Numbered from the stretch's first letter, positions 1 through 8,866 are shown. The stretch: DNA of 64,000 nt from Streptomyces sp. NBC_01571 (GCF_026339875.1 NZ_JAPEPZ010000001.1:4774001-4838000), one strand, 5' to 3'. Numbers and translations: made by a program. The notes: generated by a model not told the origin, from the sequence alone.

Positions 1-978
1 CGGTCCCCAGCCGGGGATCAGGTTCAGCGCGCAGAAGGTGCCCAGCGACATGTTCATGGGGGTGAGGATCGGCATGGTGAGGGCCACCACCCGGCCGCCC
101 GCCTTCCGCGCCCGCTCGCTCGCCAGCAGCTGCCTCGGCACCCGTTCGGGAACGGCGGCGTCGATCGTCAGCACGTTCCAGTTCAGCGGCCGGCCCGCCA
201 CCGCGCTCATCTCGGCGAAGAGGTCGATCTCCGCGTCGCTGAACTGGTCCAGGCACCCGGCCACGATCGCCTCGATCTGGGTGCCCTCGTGCTCCCCCAC
301 CGCCCGGCTGAGCGCCAGCAGTTCGCCGGGTCCGGCGTGCCGTGAGGCGACCGGCTTCCCGTCACCGTCGGAGTGGGTGGAGGACTGGGTGGTGGACAGA
401 CCCCAGGCGCCGGCGTCCATCGCCTCGTGGAACAGCGTGAGCATCCGGGCCAGTTGCTCCCCGGTCGGCTGTCCGCCCACCGCGTCCGCGCCCATCACGT
501 ACCGTCGCAGCGCGCAGTGGCCCACCATGAAACCCGCGTTGACGGCGATCCGCCCCTCCAGGGCGTCCAGGTACTCGCCGAAGGTGTGCCAGTTCCAGGG
601 CGCGCCCTCCTCCAGGGCGACCAGGGACATGCCCTCGACCTTGGACATCATCCGCCGTGTGTAGTCGGCGTCCTCGGGCCGCTCGGGGTTGAGCGGGGCG
701 AGCGTGAAGCCGCAGTTGCCGCCCGCGACCGTGGTGACCCCGTGGTTCAGGGACGGGGTCGCGTACGGGTCCCAGAACAGCTGGGCGTCGTAGTGCGTGT
801 GCGGGTCGACGAAGCCGGGGGCGAGGACGAGACCCGTGGCGTCCTCGCTCGTCCGGGACGGTTCGGTCACCGTGCCGATCACGGCGATCCGGCCGTCCCG
901 GATGCCGACGTCGGCCCGGCGGCCGGGCGCGCCCGTGCCGTCCACGACGGTCGCGTCCCTGATGACGTGGTCGAGCAT
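1..978 (-). CDS. N-acyl-D-amino-acid deacylase family amidohydrolase (partial, C-terminus beyond left edge)
   Basis: The reverse strand encodes 326 residues with no stop before the window edge, so the gene is cut. The N-terminus has the urease/D-aminoacylase layout: a short beta-sandwich (residues 1-50), then the metal-binding motif PHTHYD near residue 60 and the motif AGGNCGFTLAP. It belongs to amidohydrolase_3, zinc enzymes that hydrolyse N-acyl-D-amino acids or cyclic amides; the substrate here is unknown. The ATG at 978 has an AGGGGG ribosome site and starts 14 bases after the luciferase-like gene, so the two form one operon. That operon is preceded by two copies of the shared CTGAC-N5-GTCAG operator. 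Its catabolic role is inferred from this context only. Confidence 0.8.
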   Translation of the reverse strand, partial: MLDHVIRDATVVDGTGAPGRRADVGIRDGRIAVIGTVTEPSRTSEDATGLVLAPGFVDPHTHYDAQLFWDPYATPSLNHGVTTVAGGNCGFTLAPLNPERPEDADYTRRMMSKVEGMSLVALEEGAPWNWHTFGEYLDALEGRIAVNAGFMVGHCALRRYVMGADAVGGQPTGEQLARMLTLFHEAMDAGAWGLSTTQSSTHSDGDGKPVASRHAGPGELLALSRAVGEHEGTQIEAIVAGCLDQFSDAEIDLFAEMSAVAGRPLNWNVLTIDAAVPERVPRQLLASERARKAGGRVVALTMPILTPMNMSLGTFCALNLIPGWGP

Positions 979-992
979 GGCCGCCACCCCCT

Positions 993-2111
993 TCAGGAAG
1001 CCTGGCGGAACCGGGTGGTCCGGTGCACCGGGTCCGTGTCGATCTTCGGAATCACGTGCCGGCCGATCAGCTCGATGGTCTGGAGCGTGTACTCGCGCGA
1101 GACCCCGACCGGCAGGCCGAAGGAGAGCTGGTCGGCGCCCGCCTGCTCCCACCGCTTGCACTGGGTGAGCACCTCGTCCGGGTCGCCGCAGATCAGCAGC
1201 TCCTCGGCGATCAGCAGCTCGATGAACTCCTCGTTGTACTCGGGGAGGGTCTCGGGCCAGACGGGGAAGCCCTCGGGGCGCGGGAAGGTGTCGTGGTAGC
1301 GGAAGACGAGGGAGGGCAGGTAGTGCAGGCCGCCGCTGACGGCGATCCGGATGGCCTCGTCGTGCGTCGGCGCGCAGATCGCGGTGGTCGTCACCATCAC
1401 GTTGTCGTTGACGAAGTCCCCGACGGGTTCCGCCTCGACCACGGCCGTCTTGTACTGCTCCAGGACCCATTCCATGTCGGAGACCTTCTGCACGCTGAAG
1501 CCGAGCACGCCGAGCCCCTTGCGGGCGGCCATCGCGTACGAGGGCGGCGATCCGGCGGCGTACCACATGGCGGGGTGCGACTTCCCGTACGGCTTGGGCA
1601 GGATCTTGCGCGGCGGGAGCTGCCAGTGCTTGCCCTGGAAGCCGGCGTACTCGTCCTGGAGCCACATCTTCGGGAACTCGGCGATGGTCTCCTCCCAGAT
1701 CTCCTTGGTGTAGTTCATGTCGGTGACACCGGGGATGAAACCGAGGATCTCGTGACTGCCGGCCCCCCGCCCGCTGCCGAACTCGAAGCGGTTGCCGGTG
1801 AGATGGTCGAGCATGGCGACCTTCTCGGCGACCTTCACCGGGTGGTTGACCTGGGCGAGCGGGTTGAAGATGCCCGACCCGAGGTGGATCCGCTCGGTCG
1901 CGTGCGCCAGGTACCCGAGGTAGACGTCGTTGGCCGAGAGGTGCGAGTACTCCTCCAGGAAGTGGTGTTCGGACGCCCAGGCGTACTTGAAGCCGGACCT
2001 GTCCGCCTGGATGACGTACTCCGTCTCCTCCATCAGCGCCTTGTGCTCCGCGAGCGGGTCGGTCTCGGCGCGCTTGCCCACGTATCCCTGTACAAAGAGC
2101 CCGAATTCCAA
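993..2111 (-). CDS. LLM class flavin-dependent oxidoreductase
   Basis: The 372-residue product is a bacterial luciferase-like TIM-barrel monooxygenase. It begins MEFGLFVQGYVG and has the family signatures WASEHHFLEEY (about residue 45), a NPLAQVNHPVKVAEKVAMLD stretch (about 85) and GSGRGAG (about 115). These enzymes use reduced FMN or F420 and oxygen, or act as dehydrogenases. The ATG at 2111 follows an AAGGAGG-like sequence. The gene leads an operon with the deacylase downstream. Two operator palindromes lie in the 98 bases before it. It probably oxidises an intermediate of the regulon's pathway; the reaction cannot be read from sequence. It is distinct from the F420-type LLM gene 1 kb away. 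Confidence 0.85.
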   Translation of the reverse strand: MEFGLFVQGYVGKRAETDPLAEHKALMEETEYVIQADRSGFKYAWASEHHFLEEYSHLSANDVYLGYLAHATERIHLGSGIFNPLAQVNHPVKVAEKVAMLDHLTGNRFEFGSGRGAGSHEILGFIPGVTDMNYTKEIWEETIAEFPKMWLQDEYAGFQGKHWQLPPRKILPKPYGKSHPAMWYAAGSPPSYAMAARKGLGVLGFSVQKVSDMEWVLEQYKTAVVEAEPVGDFVNDNVMVTTTAICAPTHDEAIRIAVSGGLHYLPSLVFRYHDTFPRPEGFPVWPETLPEYNEEFIELLIAEELLICGDPDEVLTQCKRWEQAGADQLSFGLPVGVSREYTLQTIELIGRHVIPKIDTDPVHRTTRFRQAS

Positions 2112-2134
2112 GGAGGTTCACCGTCCCCATCCGT

Positions 2135-2153
2135 ATCTGACATTCCGTCAGAT
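2135..2153. promoter_or_regulatory. Operator site 1 (CTGAC-N5-GTCAG family)
   Basis: Perfect 7-base arms, ATCTGAC and GTCAGAT, are separated by ATTCC. The site lies 24 bases upstream of the luciferase-like gene that starts at 2111. It is one of 15 related sites in the window; a repressor-type role is inferred from position. Confidence 0.75.
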
Positions 2154-2198
2154 CTGCTGTCCGCCGACTGTCGCACCGGGCCCCCGAGGCGTCAATAG

Positions 2199-2213
2199 CT
2201 GACGGGACGTCAG
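2199..2213. promoter_or_regulatory. Operator site 2 (CTGAC-N5-GTCAG family)
   Basis: CTGAC-GGGAC-GTCAG, with flanking TAG and ATA matching the consensus. It overlaps the stop codon of the SDR gene (2210-2212) and lies 62 bases centre to centre from site 1. It therefore serves the downstream luciferase-like operon. Confidence 0.7.
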
Positions 2214-2995
2214 ATAACGCTGACACCCGCCAGCCAGCCCCCGTCGATCACGAACGGCTGGCCCGTGATGTACGAGGAGTCCTCGCCGGTGAGGAAGAGG
2301 GCGAGGCGGGCCACCTCCTCCGGCCGCCCGATCCGGCCGAGCGGCACGAGCTTGCGGTACAGCTCGTCCAGCGCCCGGGAGTCCGCCGCGTTGTCGGCGG
2401 GGTCGGCGTCCGGGTCCAGCTGGGCGGGGTTGCTCATCGCCGTGTCGATGGCGCCCGGGCAGACCGCGTTGACCCGGATCTTCTTGGCGGCCAGTTCCAG
2501 GGCGGCCACCCGCGTCAGACCCACGATGGCGTGCTTGGTCGCGGCGTAGGCACCCACCCAGGCCATCCCGGTGAGGCCCGCGTACGAGGCCGTGTTGACG
2601 ATCGTGCCCCCGCCCGCGCTCGCGATCTCCGGCGCGACCGTCCTGATCCCGAGGAAGACCCCCACCTGGTTGACCTGCACGACCTGCTGGAACTCTTCCA
2701 GCGGGGTGTCGACGAGCTCGTTGAAGCGCAGGATGCCGGCGTTGTTGACCAGCCCGTCGATCCGTCCGTACGTCTCCTTGGCGACGGCGACCGCCGCACG
2801 CCAGCCGTCCTCCTCGCGCACGTCGAGGTGGACGTAGCGCGCGCCGATCTCCTTGGCCAGCGCCTCCCCCTGGTCGTCGAGCACATCCGCGACGACGACC
2901 CTGGCGCCCTCCCGCGCGAAGAGCCGCGCCTCCTGCTCGCCCTGCCCGCGCGCCGCGCCGGTGATGAGGACGACGCGTCCGTCCAGCTTGCCCAT
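2210..2995 (-). CDS. SDR family oxidoreductase (3-hydroxysteroid/3-oxoacyl reductase type)
   Basis: The 261-residue protein is a classical short-chain dehydrogenase. It has the NAD(P) glycine motif TGAARGQG at about residue 12, NNAG at about 86, the catalytic Ser in NTASYAG and the catalytic YAATK pair at about 152-156. An acid at the end of strand 2 (VVVADV) suggests NAD(H) preference. Sequence style is close to 3-alpha/20-beta-hydroxysteroid dehydrogenases, but the true substrate is unknown. It is third in a reverse-strand operon (amidohydrolase, F420-type LLM, SDR), 68 bases after the LLM gene. It likely interconverts a hydroxyl and a keto group in the regulon's pathway. Confidence 0.88.
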   Translation of the reverse strand: MGKLDGRVVLITGAARGQGEQEARLFAREGARVVVADVLDDQGEALAKEIGARYVHLDVREEDGWRAAVAVAKETYGRIDGLVNNAGILRFNELVDTPLEEFQQVVQVNQVGVFLGIRTVAPEIASAGGGTIVNTASYAGLTGMAWVGAYAATKHAIVGLTRVAALELAAKKIRVNAVCPGAIDTAMSNPAQLDPDADPADNAADSRALDELYRKLVPLGRIGRPEEVARLALFLTGEDSSYITGQPFVIDGGWLAGVSVI

Positions 2996-3063
2996 GTCCG
3001 TCTCCCTGGGTCGTGTCCGACAATCCGCGCCGCCCGGCCGACCGGCGGGGCAGCCCCGGCGGT

Positions 3064-4026
3064 TCAGCCGAGAAGGGGCGCCACGTCGGCGCCGAACGCG
3101 GCCATCTGGTCGACGAGTTCACCGCTCCCGCGCGACCGGAACCGCACCTGGATCTGGTCCACACCCATCGCGCGGTACGCCCGCAGCGACTCGGCGAGGG
3201 CCTCGGGCGGCCCGCTGAGGGTGCGGCGCCCGACCTCCCAGCCGGGCTCGCCCACGTACAGGGGCTCGGTGATGGCGCCGACGGTGAGCGGGTCGTGGAC
3301 GCCCGCCTCCTCGCGCAGCCGCCGCAGCGTCTCGATCTGCCCGGGCAGCCGATCGCGCGGGTCGCCCTGCGGCAGCCAGCCGTCCGCCTTCAGCGCGGCC
3401 CGGCGCACGGCGGCGGGCGAGGAACCGCCGACCCACAGGGGCACCCTCGCCTGGGCCGGCCGGGGCCGCTGGCCGAGCCCCTCGAAGTCGTAGAGCTTCC
3501 CGTGGTGCTCGGGGAACTCGTCCCGCCCCAGCGCGGCCCGCAGCGCGTCGATCGACTCGTCGAGCACGGCGCCCCGGTGCCGGAAGTCGGCCCCCACCGC
3601 CTCGAACTCCTCCCGCACATGCCCGGCCCCGACCCCGAGGATCAGCCGTCCCCCGCTGAGGTGGTCGAGGGTGGCGTACTGCTTGGCCGTGATCAGCGGA
3701 TGCCGCAGCCCGACGACCGCGACATGACTGAGCAGCCGCACCCGCTCGGTCACACCGGCCAGGAAGGCGAGCGTGGCCACCGGGTCGTACCAGACCGTGC
3801 TCATGGCGTCCGCGAGCCGCCGCGGGACGGCGACGTGGTCGCAGCACGCGGCATACGCGAACCCGGAGCGGTCGGCGGCCCGGGCGATCTCGACGAGATC
3901 GGCGGGACCGGCGCCTGCCTCCCATCCCTCGGCGTAGAGGGTGCTCTGCGACTGGACCGGGAGCTGGATGCCGTAGCGCAGGGGCCGGTCCGCGGCGCCC
4001 TGCGGCCGGGTCCCGTCCCCGCTCAA
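3064..4026 (-). CDS. LLM class F420-dependent oxidoreductase
   Basis: About 320 residues, starting with RYGIQLPVQ after a short leader and containing DHVAVP, LATLAFLAG-type strands, GRLILGVGAG (about residue 120) and a WVGGSSPAAVRRA segment. These are hallmarks of F420-dependent luciferase-like reductases. The reading frame stays open far upstream, so the start must be chosen. A TTG at 4026 overlaps the amidohydrolase stop as TTGA and would give translational coupling; no better ATG or GTG exists in frame. Mycobacterial cholesterol loci contain a similar F420-type LLM gene (Rv3520c), which fits the other homologies in this window. Confidence 0.82.
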   Translation of the reverse strand: MSGDGTRPQGAADRPLRYGIQLPVQSQSTLYAEGWEAGAGPADLVEIARAADRSGFAYAACCDHVAVPRRLADAMSTVWYDPVATLAFLAGVTERVRLLSHVAVVGLRHPLITAKQYATLDHLSGGRLILGVGAGHVREEFEAVGADFRHRGAVLDESIDALRAALGRDEFPEHHGKLYDFEGLGQRPRPAQARVPLWVGGSSPAAVRRAALKADGWLPQGDPRDRLPGQIETLRRLREEAGVHDPLTVGAITEPLYVGEPGWEVGRRTLSGPPEALAESLRAYRAMGVDQIQVRFRSRGSGELVDQMAAFGADVAPLLG

Positions 4027-5282
4027 CGGGCACCGCCCGGACCCGCCCACAGACCCTCCCGGGTCAGCCCCAGCAGCTCGATCGCGTTGCCCCGTACGAT
4101 CCGTTCGACCACGTCCGGGTCGAGGTGCCCCATCTGGGACTCGCCGACCTCGCGGGACTTCGGCCAGGTGGAGTCGGAGTGCGGGTAGTCGGTCTCGTAC
4201 AGGACGTTCGCGACGCCGATGGAGTCGAGGTTCCTGAGTCCGAAGGCGTCGTCGAAGAAGCAGCCGTGGACGTGGTCGGCGAAGAGCTCGGACGGCGGGC
4301 GGTGGACCTTGTCGGCGACGCCGCCCCAGCCGCGGTTCTCCTCCCAGACCACGTCGGCGCGTTCGAGGATGTAGGGGATCCAGCCGATCTGGCCCTCGGC
4401 GTACATCACCCGCAGGTTCGGGAAGCGCTCGAACTTGCCGCTCATCAGCCAGTCCACCATCGAGAAACAGCAGTTGGCGAAGGTGATGGTGGAACCGACG
4501 GCGGGCGGGGCGTCGGCCGAGGTCGACGGCATCCTGCTGCTGGAGCCGATGTGCATGGCGATGACCGTGCCGGTCTCGTCGCAGGCCGCGAGGAAGGGGT
4601 CCCAGTCGTCGGTGTGCACGGAGGGCAGCCCCAGATGGGGCGGGATCTCGGAGAAGGCGACCGCGCGTACCCCGCGGGCGGCGTTGCGGCGCACCTCGTC
4701 CGCCGCGAGCGCGGGGTCCCACAGGGGAATGAGGGTGAGCGGAATGAGACGGCCGGCGGCCGCCGGACCGCACCACTCCTCCACCATCCAGTCGTTGTAG
4801 GCCCGCACCGAGAGCAGTCCGAGCTCGCGGTCCTTGGCCTCGGTGAACGTCTGCCCGCAGAAGCGCGGGAAGGTGGGGAAGCACAGCGCGGACTGGACGT
4901 GGTTGACGTCCATGTCGGCGAGCCGCTGGGGGACGTCGTACGAGCCGGGCCGCATCTGCTCGTACGTGATGACCTCCAGGCGTATCTCGTCCCTGTCGTA
5001 TCCGACGGCGGTGTCGAGGCGGGTGAGAGGCCGGTGGAGGTCCTCGTACACCCACCAGTCCCCGACCGGCCCGTCGTCGCCCGGCCCGCCCATCACCGGG
5101 GCGAACCTGCCGCCGAGGAAGGTCATCTCCTTCAGCGGCGCGCGGACTATGCGGGGCCCGGTGTCCCGGTACCTCGACGGGAGGCGGTCCCGCCAGACGC
5201 CCGGGGGCTCCACGGTGTGGTCGTCCACCGAGATGATCCTGGGGAAGTCGGAGGCGGTCGAAGGGGGCTGGGTGGTCTCCAT
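4023..5282 (-). CDS. Amidohydrolase family protein (amidohydrolase_2, ACMSD-like TIM barrel)
   Basis: About 419 residues with the N-terminal IISVDDHTVEPP segment, the LCFPTFPRFCGQTF motif, HIGSSSRMP at mid-protein (metal-binding His) and ETDYPHSDSTWP near the C-terminus. These match metal-dependent hydrolases or decarboxylases related to aminocarboxymuconate-semialdehyde decarboxylase. ATG at 5282 is preferred over GTG at 5291. There is no clear ribosome site, and operator site 3 lies 21 bases upstream, so the message may be near-leaderless. A close paralogue lies at 43039-44232 with the same motifs, also operator-linked. It heads the operon with the F420-type LLM and SDR genes. Confidence 0.85.
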   Translation of the reverse strand: METTQPPSTASDFPRIISVDDHTVEPPGVWRDRLPSRYRDTGPRIVRAPLKEMTFLGGRFAPVMGGPGDDGPVGDWWVYEDLHRPLTRLDTAVGYDRDEIRLEVITYEQMRPGSYDVPQRLADMDVNHVQSALCFPTFPRFCGQTFTEAKDRELGLLSVRAYNDWMVEEWCGPAAAGRLIPLTLIPLWDPALAADEVRRNAARGVRAVAFSEIPPHLGLPSVHTDDWDPFLAACDETGTVIAMHIGSSSRMPSTSADAPPAVGSTITFANCCFSMVDWLMSGKFERFPNLRVMYAEGQIGWIPYILERADVVWEENRGWGGVADKVHRPPSELFADHVHGCFFDDAFGLRNLDSIGVANVLYETDYPHSDSTWPKSREVGESQMGHLDPDVVERIVRGNAIELLGLTREGLWAGPGGAR

Positions 5283-5303
5283 ACGGCCCACGGTAGCGCC
5301 GAT

Positions 5304-5318
5304 CTGACAACCCGTCAG
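5304..5318. promoter_or_regulatory. Operator site 3 (CTGAC-N5-GTCAG family)
   Basis: CTGAC-AACCC-GTCAG in the 224-base region between the amidohydrolase operon (reverse) and afsR (forward). It ends 21 bases from the amidohydrolase ATG and 188 bases from the afsR start, so it most likely controls the amidohydrolase operon. Its core and spacer are identical to site 15. Confidence 0.75.
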
Positions 5319-5506
5319 CTACCCGGAAGCGCTCCCGGAAACCCGCGACTCTGTGCGAACGTGTGCGGAGAGCGTGTGAAGGACATGTGATCTTCCGCGT
5401 CCGGCCCGCGCGCGCGGCTGTGATCGCCGTCTCCCACGGCTGACGCATCCGCCATGAACAAGGCAAACTGGCCTCGTTGCACTGACGGTTCGGCAGGGGG
5501 ACAGCG

Positions 5507-8461
5507 ATGGACGGTGTACCGCGAGTGCCGGAGCAGCGGCGCGCCGAGGAATCGGCGGCGTTGCGCTTCAGCGTGCTCGGACCGGTGCGCGCCTGGCGCG
5601 GCGAGGACTCGCTGCCCACGGGGTCCCCGCAGCAACGCGCCCTGCTGGCAGCCCTGTTGCTGCGCGAGGGCCGGACCGCCACGTCCGGCGAGCTGATCGA
5701 CGCCCTGTGGGGCGAGGAACCCCCCTCGCAGGCACTCGCCGCCGTCCGCACATACGCCTCCCGGCTCCGTAAGGCCCTCGACCCCGGCGTGCTGATCAGC
5801 GAGTCGGGCGGCTACGCGATCCGGCTGTCCGAGGGCGCGGGCACGCTGGACCTCGCCGAGGCCCAGGAGATCTCCGCCGACGCGGAGAAGGCGAAGCACT
5901 CCGGAGACCTGTGCCTCGCCCGCGAGCTGCTGAACAGGGCGCTGGCCCTGTGGGACGGGGAGCCCCTGGCGAGCGTGCCGGGTCCGTACGCCGACACCCA
6001 GCGGGCACGCCTGGAGGAATGGCGCCTCCAACTCCTGGAGTCCAGGCTCGACATGGACCTGGAGCAGGGCTGTCACGCGGAGGCGGTCTCCGAACTCACC
6101 GCCCTGACCGCGGCGCACCCCCTGCGCGAGCGGCTGCGCGAGCTGCTCATGCTGGCGCTGTACCGCAGCGGTCGGCAGGCCGAGGCCCTCGCCGTCTACG
6201 CCGACACCCGCCGGCTGCTCGCCGACGAACTGGGCGTCGACCCGCGCGCGGGCCTGAAGGAACTCCAGCAGCGCATCCTGCAGGCGGACCCGGGCCTCGC
6301 CGAGCCGTCCGCCCCGACGGCGGAACCCGCGGCGGCACCGGTCCGCCCGGCCCAGCTCCCGGCCACGGTCACGGATTTCACGGGCCGCGCCTCCTTCGTC
6401 CAGGAACTCAGCGACGTACTCGCCGCCGCCTCCACCGAGGAGGGCCGGGTGATGGCGGTCTCGGCGCTCGCGGGCATCGGGGGCGTGGGCAAGACGACCC
6501 TCGCCGTGCACGTCGCCCACCAGGCGCGCGCCGCCTTCCCCGACGGACAGCTCTACGTCGACCTCCAGGGCGCCGGGGCAAGGGCGGCGGAGCCGGAGAC
6601 GGTGCTCGGCGCGTTCCTGCGCGCCCTGGGCCACCCGGCCTCCTCCATCCCCGAGACGCTGGAGGAACGCGCGGCGCTCTACCGCTCGGTCCTCGACGGC
6701 CGCCGGGTCCTGGTGCTGCTGGACAACGCCCGGGACGCCGCCCAGGTGCGCCCCCTGCTTCCCGGCATGGAGGGCTGCGCGGCCCTGGTGACGTCCCGGG
6801 CGCGGATGGTGGACCTGGCCGGCGCCCATCTGGTGGACCTCGACGTGATGTCCCCCGAGGAGGCCCTCCAGCTCTTCACGAAGATCGTCGGGCAGGAGCG
6901 GGTGGCGTCGGAGCGCGAGGCGGCCCTCGACGTGGTCGCGGCCTGCGGTTTCCTCCCGCTCGCGATCCGTATCGCCGCCTCCCGGCTGGCCGCCCGCCGC
7001 ACCTGGACGGTCTCGGTGCTGGCGGCGAAGCTCGGCGACGAGCGCCGCCGCCTCGACGAACTCCAGGCCGGCGACCTCGCCGTCAAGGCCACCTTCGAAC
7101 TCGGCTACGGCCAGCTGGAGCCCGCCCAGGCCCGCGCCTTCCGTCTGCTGGGCCTCGCGGACGGCCCGGACATCTCGCTGGCCGCCGCTGCCGCCGTCCT
7201 GGACCTCCCGGTCGACGACACCGAGGACCTCCTGGAATCCCTCGTCGACACCTCCCTCCTGGAATCCGCCGCCCCCGGCCGCTACCGGTACCACGACCTG
7301 GTCCGCCTCTACGCGCGCGCCTGCGCCGAACGCGACGAACAGCCGCCGAGCGAGCGGGACGCGGCGCTGTCGCGGCTGCTGGACTTCTACTTGGCGACGG
7401 CTGCCGGGGTCTATGCGATCGAGCGTCCCGGCGACCGGCTGGTGGAGCACCTGGAGGCCACGAAGTACCCGGGGCTGGTGTTCGACGATCGGCATCCGGC
7501 GCATGATTGGTTGTACGCCGAAGCCAACGCGCTCCTGTCGTGCGTGCGCCAGTCAGTGGCGGACAGCCGGCTTCGGAGGGCTGTCGACCTGCTCTGGGCC
7601 GCCAAGGATCTTGCCGAGTCGGGGGCCAATTCGCGCGAGTACGAGGTCGCCGCGAACGCGGCGCTCGAGCGCGCCCGTGCCATCGGCGACGCGCGTGCCG
7701 CCGGGCGGGCACTGACTACGCTCACCGACGTTCACATGGTCGCGGGCCGGTTCGATCAGGCTGACGCGGCCGCCATCGAGGCCACCCGCATGGCGCAGGA
7801 GGCGGACGACCCCGTCGCCAGGTGCTGGGCCCCCAACACCCGGGGCATCATTGCCATCTACCAGAGCCGGCATTCCGAGGGCGAGCAGCACCTGAACTCG
7901 GCCATCGAGAACTTCCGCAGCAACAACAACCGGCCGGGCGAGGCCAGCGCACTGTGCAACCTGTCCCGCATCCACATGGCCACGGGGCGGGTCGACAGCG
8001 CCGTCACCCTCGCTCAGCAGGGCATCGACATCTACGACTCCACCGGGAACGCCCTCAGGGGCGCGAACGGGCGCTACGCCCTGGGCCTGGCGCTCACCCG
8101 CAACGGGGACCTCGGCCCGGCGGCCGAAAGCCTCGTGGAAGCCTTGGAGACCTTCCGGGACAGCCGTCAGCGGCTCTGGGAGGGAATGACTCTCTTCCGG
8201 CTCGCCGAGGTCGATCTCGCCGCCCGCCGGCCGGCGCAGGCCGCGTCCAACGCGGAGATGGCCCTGACCGTGCTGCGGGGCATCGGCGGGGAGTGGCGAC
8301 GCGGGCTCGTGCTCACAGTTCTCGGTCGCGCCCTCAGTGACATCGGACAGACCGGTCGCGCCCAAGTCTGCTGGCGGGAAGCCCTGGGGATCCACGAGGA
8401 GTTGGGCTCACCGGAAGCGGACGAGGTGCGCGGCCTGCTGGCCGTGACCGCCGCTGTCTGA
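5507..8461 (+). CDS. afsR: AfsR, SARP-type global regulator with NB-ARC and TPR domains
   Basis: 984 residues, close to S. coelicolor AfsR (about 993). Layout: winged-helix DNA-binding domain (about 20-95, LRFSVLGPVRAWRG onward), bacterial transcriptional activation domain (about 105-250), NB-ARC ATPase with P-loop GIGGVGKTT at about 322-331, and C-terminal TPR repeats (about 640-980). AfsR is phosphorylated by AfsK and other kinases and activates afsS, linking kinase signalling to antibiotic production. ATG at 5507 has GGGGGACAGCG upstream. afsS follows on the same strand. The last third uses less GC-biased codons than the first two thirds, as expected for the less conserved TPR region. Identification rests on recognising the N-terminal two thirds. 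Confidence 0.95.
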   Translation: MDGVPRVPEQRRAEESAALRFSVLGPVRAWRGEDSLPTGSPQQRALLAALLLREGRTATSGELIDALWGEEPPSQALAAVRTYASRLRKALDPGVLISESGGYAIRLSEGAGTLDLAEAQEISADAEKAKHSGDLCLARELLNRALALWDGEPLASVPGPYADTQRARLEEWRLQLLESRLDMDLEQGCHAEAVSELTALTAAHPLRERLRELLMLALYRSGRQAEALAVYADTRRLLADELGVDPRAGLKELQQRILQADPGLAEPSAPTAEPAAAPVRPAQLPATVTDFTGRASFVQELSDVLAAASTEEGRVMAVSALAGIGGVGKTTLAVHVAHQARAAFPDGQLYVDLQGAGARAAEPETVLGAFLRALGHPASSIPETLEERAALYRSVLDGRRVLVLLDNARDAAQVRPLLPGMEGCAALVTSRARMVDLAGAHLVDLDVMSPEEALQLFTKIVGQERVASEREAALDVVAACGFLPLAIRIAASRLAARRTWTVSVLAAKLGDERRRLDELQAGDLAVKATFELGYGQLEPAQARAFRLLGLADGPDISLAAAAAVLDLPVDDTEDLLESLVDTSLLESAAPGRYRYHDLVRLYARACAERDEQPPSERDAALSRLLDFYLATAAGVYAIERPGDRLVEHLEATKYPGLVFDDRHPAHDWLYAEANALLSCVRQSVADSRLRRAVDLLWAAKDLAESGANSREYEVAANAALERARAIGDARAAGRALTTLTDVHMVAGRFDQADAAAIEATRMAQEADDPVARCWAPNTRGIIAIYQSRHSEGEQHLNSAIENFRSNNNRPGEASALCNLSRIHMATGRVDSAVTLAQQGIDIYDSTGNALRGANGRYALGLALTRNGDLGPAAESLVEALETFRDSRQRLWEGMTLFRLAEVDLAARRPAQAASNAEMALTVLRGIGGEWRRGLVLTVLGRALSDIGQTGRAQVCWREALGIHEELGSPEADEVRGLLAVTAAV

Positions 8462-8475
8462 CCGGATGCCGGCGC

Positions 8476-8497
8476 GTTCATCGAACGTTTATCACCA
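8476..8497 (+). promoter_or_regulatory. Putative AfsR/PhoP box upstream of afsS
   Basis: Two consecutive 11-base direct repeats, GTTCATCGAAC and GTTTATCACCA, fit the PHO-box form of Streptomyces. In S. coelicolor the afsS promoter is bound by both AfsR and PhoP at overlapping direct repeats. This copy starts 15 bases after the afsR stop and 192 bases before the afsS start, leaving room for a promoter and a long leader. The assignment is by motif and position only. Confidence 0.6.
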
Positions 8498-8667
8498 CCC
8501 GACATGCTCACTCCTGTCGTTCCGTCGCGTCGGGGGGCAGGCGGATCGGCAGTGAGGCCGTGAGGTTAACCTGAACGGCCAATTGGTGCCCGTCCGGCGC
8601 CCATCGGGGGAGATGCCGGGCGGGCCCCAAGCCTCTTGCCTGCAACACAACCGGGGAGTTGACCGCT

Positions 8668-8847
8668 ATGAGCGAGAAGAAGACCGAGCCCGTCGTCAAG
8701 CCACTGGACCAGCACGCGACCGGTGAGGAACTCGTCGCGATGGACCAGCACGCCACGGACGAGAACGTCATCGCGCTGGACCAGCACGCCACCGGCGGCG
8801 AGATCAAGCCGCTGGACCAGCACGCGACAACCGAACCGTCCAACTGA
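8668..8847 (+). CDS. afsS: AfsS (AfsR2), small sigma-like activator of secondary metabolism
   Basis: 59 residues made almost entirely of four copies of (P/A)(L/M)DQHAT starting at about residues 12, 24, 36 and 48, an exact 12-residue period, with charged spacers and no hydrophobic core. S. coelicolor AfsS is about 63 residues with the same kind of repeat, lies directly downstream of afsR and is activated by phosphorylated AfsR. ATG at 8668 is chosen over an in-frame TTG at 8659 because GGGGAG (8653-8658) sits at proper distance. How AfsS works is not known; the sigma-like label is historical. A GC hairpin follows it. Confidence 0.92.
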   Translation: MSEKKTEPVVKPLDQHATGEELVAMDQHATDENVIALDQHATGGEIKPLDQHATTEPSN

Positions 8848-8866
8848 CCACACACGACGGGGATCG

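Noticed and set aside
1023..2198. Long forward frames opposite real genes (for example 391 codons here)
   Set aside because: They are the antisense shadow of GC-biased codons in the reverse-strand LLM gene; proteins are Arg/Gly-rich with no motifs.
3064..5751. A single 895-residue fusion protein
   Set aside because: The frame joins antisense afsR, out-of-frame amidohydrolase and the true F420-type LLM gene; only 3064-4026 is coding.
5315..7504. 729-codon reverse frame opposite afsR
   Set aside because: Antisense of AfsR, low-complexity Gly/Arg/Val composition.
8563..8572. Iron box before afsS (AGGTTAACCT)
   Set aside because: Too short and unlike the TTAGGTTAGGCT-type DmdR site.
8668..8847. 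Multi-core RiPP precursor
   Set aside because: The repeats and location match AfsS, and no peptide-modifying enzyme is nearby.
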